From Hyphomicrobiales bacterium (GTDB lineage: Bacteria; Pseudomonadota; Alphaproteobacteria; Rhizobiales; Beijerinckiaceae): a stretch of DNA of 5,963 nucleotides. The stretch spans positions 1 to 5,963 of the forward strand of contig CANCAR010000170.1 of NCBI GenBank assembly GCA_947374125.1. The letters run 5' to 3'. A model generated the notes under the pieces. The model ran no database searches. It was not told the origin of the DNA and saw only the letters and a list, made by a program, of their open reading frames with translations. Below are positions 5,622 to 5,963 of this stretch, piece after piece. Each line of letters opens with the position of its first letter. Position 1 is the stretch's first letter. The translations under genes and the position numbers were made by a program.

Positions 5622-5681
5622 TCGCCCAAGGCTTAGAGTTTTCCGTCACATTTTTAGTGTTTCTTCCGAAGGAGATCAGTC

Positions 5682-5963
5682 ATGGCACGTGTCAAACGGG
5701 GTGTAACATCCCACGCCAAGCATAAAAAAGTTTTCAAAGCTGCGAAGGGCTTCTACGGCCGTCGCAAAAATACGATCCGCGCGGCAAAGGCTGCTGTTGA
5801 TCGCTCCATGCAATACGCCACCCGCGATCGTAAGGTGAAGAAGCGTACGATCCGCGCGCTCTGGATCCAGCGTTTGAACGCTGCCGTCCGGGAGCATGGC
5901 ATCGTCTATTCGCGCTTTATTGACGGCCTCACCAAGGCTGGCATCGTGGTGGATCGTAAGGTT
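5682..5963 (+). CDS. rplT: Large ribosomal subunit protein bL20, cut by the window end
   Basis: The first 94 residues of a protein usually about 118 long are present, in frame to the last base. MARVKRGVTSHAKHKKVFKAA at 1-21, GFYGRRKNTIRAAK (23-36), RDRKVKKRTIRALWIQRLNAA (48-68) and the YSRFIDGL segment are classic L20. The protein binds 23S rRNA early in 50S assembly and, in several bacteria, represses its own operon by binding the rpmI leader. AAGGAG (5669-5674) lies 7 nt before the ATG. Outside the window pheS-pheT commonly follow in this class, which is expectation only. Confidence 0.97.
   Translation, partial: MARVKRGVTSHAKHKKVFKAAKGFYGRRKNTIRAAKAAVDRSMQYATRDRKVKKRTIRALWIQRLNAAVREHGIVYSRFIDGLTKAGIVVDRKV

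Overview
The window looks like chromosomal DNA from a moderately GC-rich alphaproteobacterium. The evidence is an MmcB-type nuclease, rpmI directly followed by rplT with no infC in front, a Caulobacter-like sugar dehydrogenase, and an intergenic palindromic repeat of a kind common in that class. The order or genus cannot be fixed from the sequence alone.

Positions 1-197 are AT-rich (about 26% GC by hand count over 101-200) and hold no gene I can support. They do contain a plausible intrinsic terminator for the operon to the right. Positions 198-3413, on the minus strand, form a tight four-gene sugar operon. In transcription order it encodes a short-chain aldose 1-dehydrogenase, 2-dehydro-3-deoxygalactonokinase (dgoK), 2-dehydro-3-deoxy-6-phosphogalactonate aldolase (dgoA) and a ribokinase-family sugar kinase. 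The junctions are 8 nt, 14 nt and a 4-nt ATGA overlap. The first three products fit the De Ley-Doudoroff route: D-galactose is oxidised towards galactonate, KDGal is phosphorylated, and KDPGal is cleaved to pyruvate and glyceraldehyde 3-phosphate. The lactonase, galactonate dehydratase, transporter and regulator are not in the window, and the role of the ribokinase is open.

Positions 3414-3535 form a divergent intergenic region. On the plus strand it carries a good sigma70-like promoter whose predicted start falls on the ATG of a class I/II PLP aminotransferase (3536-4681), which suggests a leaderless mRNA. Between the aminotransferase and the convergent mmcB-like gene (4741-5199, minus) lies a palindromic repeat-like element (4685-4732).

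Positions 5200-5963 carry the start of a ribosomal-protein operon: promoter (5259-5287), a structured leader of about 125 nt, rpmI (L35) and the first 94 codons of rplT (L20). The leader begins with a 12-bp hairpin followed by a U-rich tract, then three smaller hairpins, and has an alternative pairing that would break the first stem. It resembles an attenuator and is the most interesting unexplained structure here. I saw no mobile element, CRISPR array, tRNA, rRNA or defence system.
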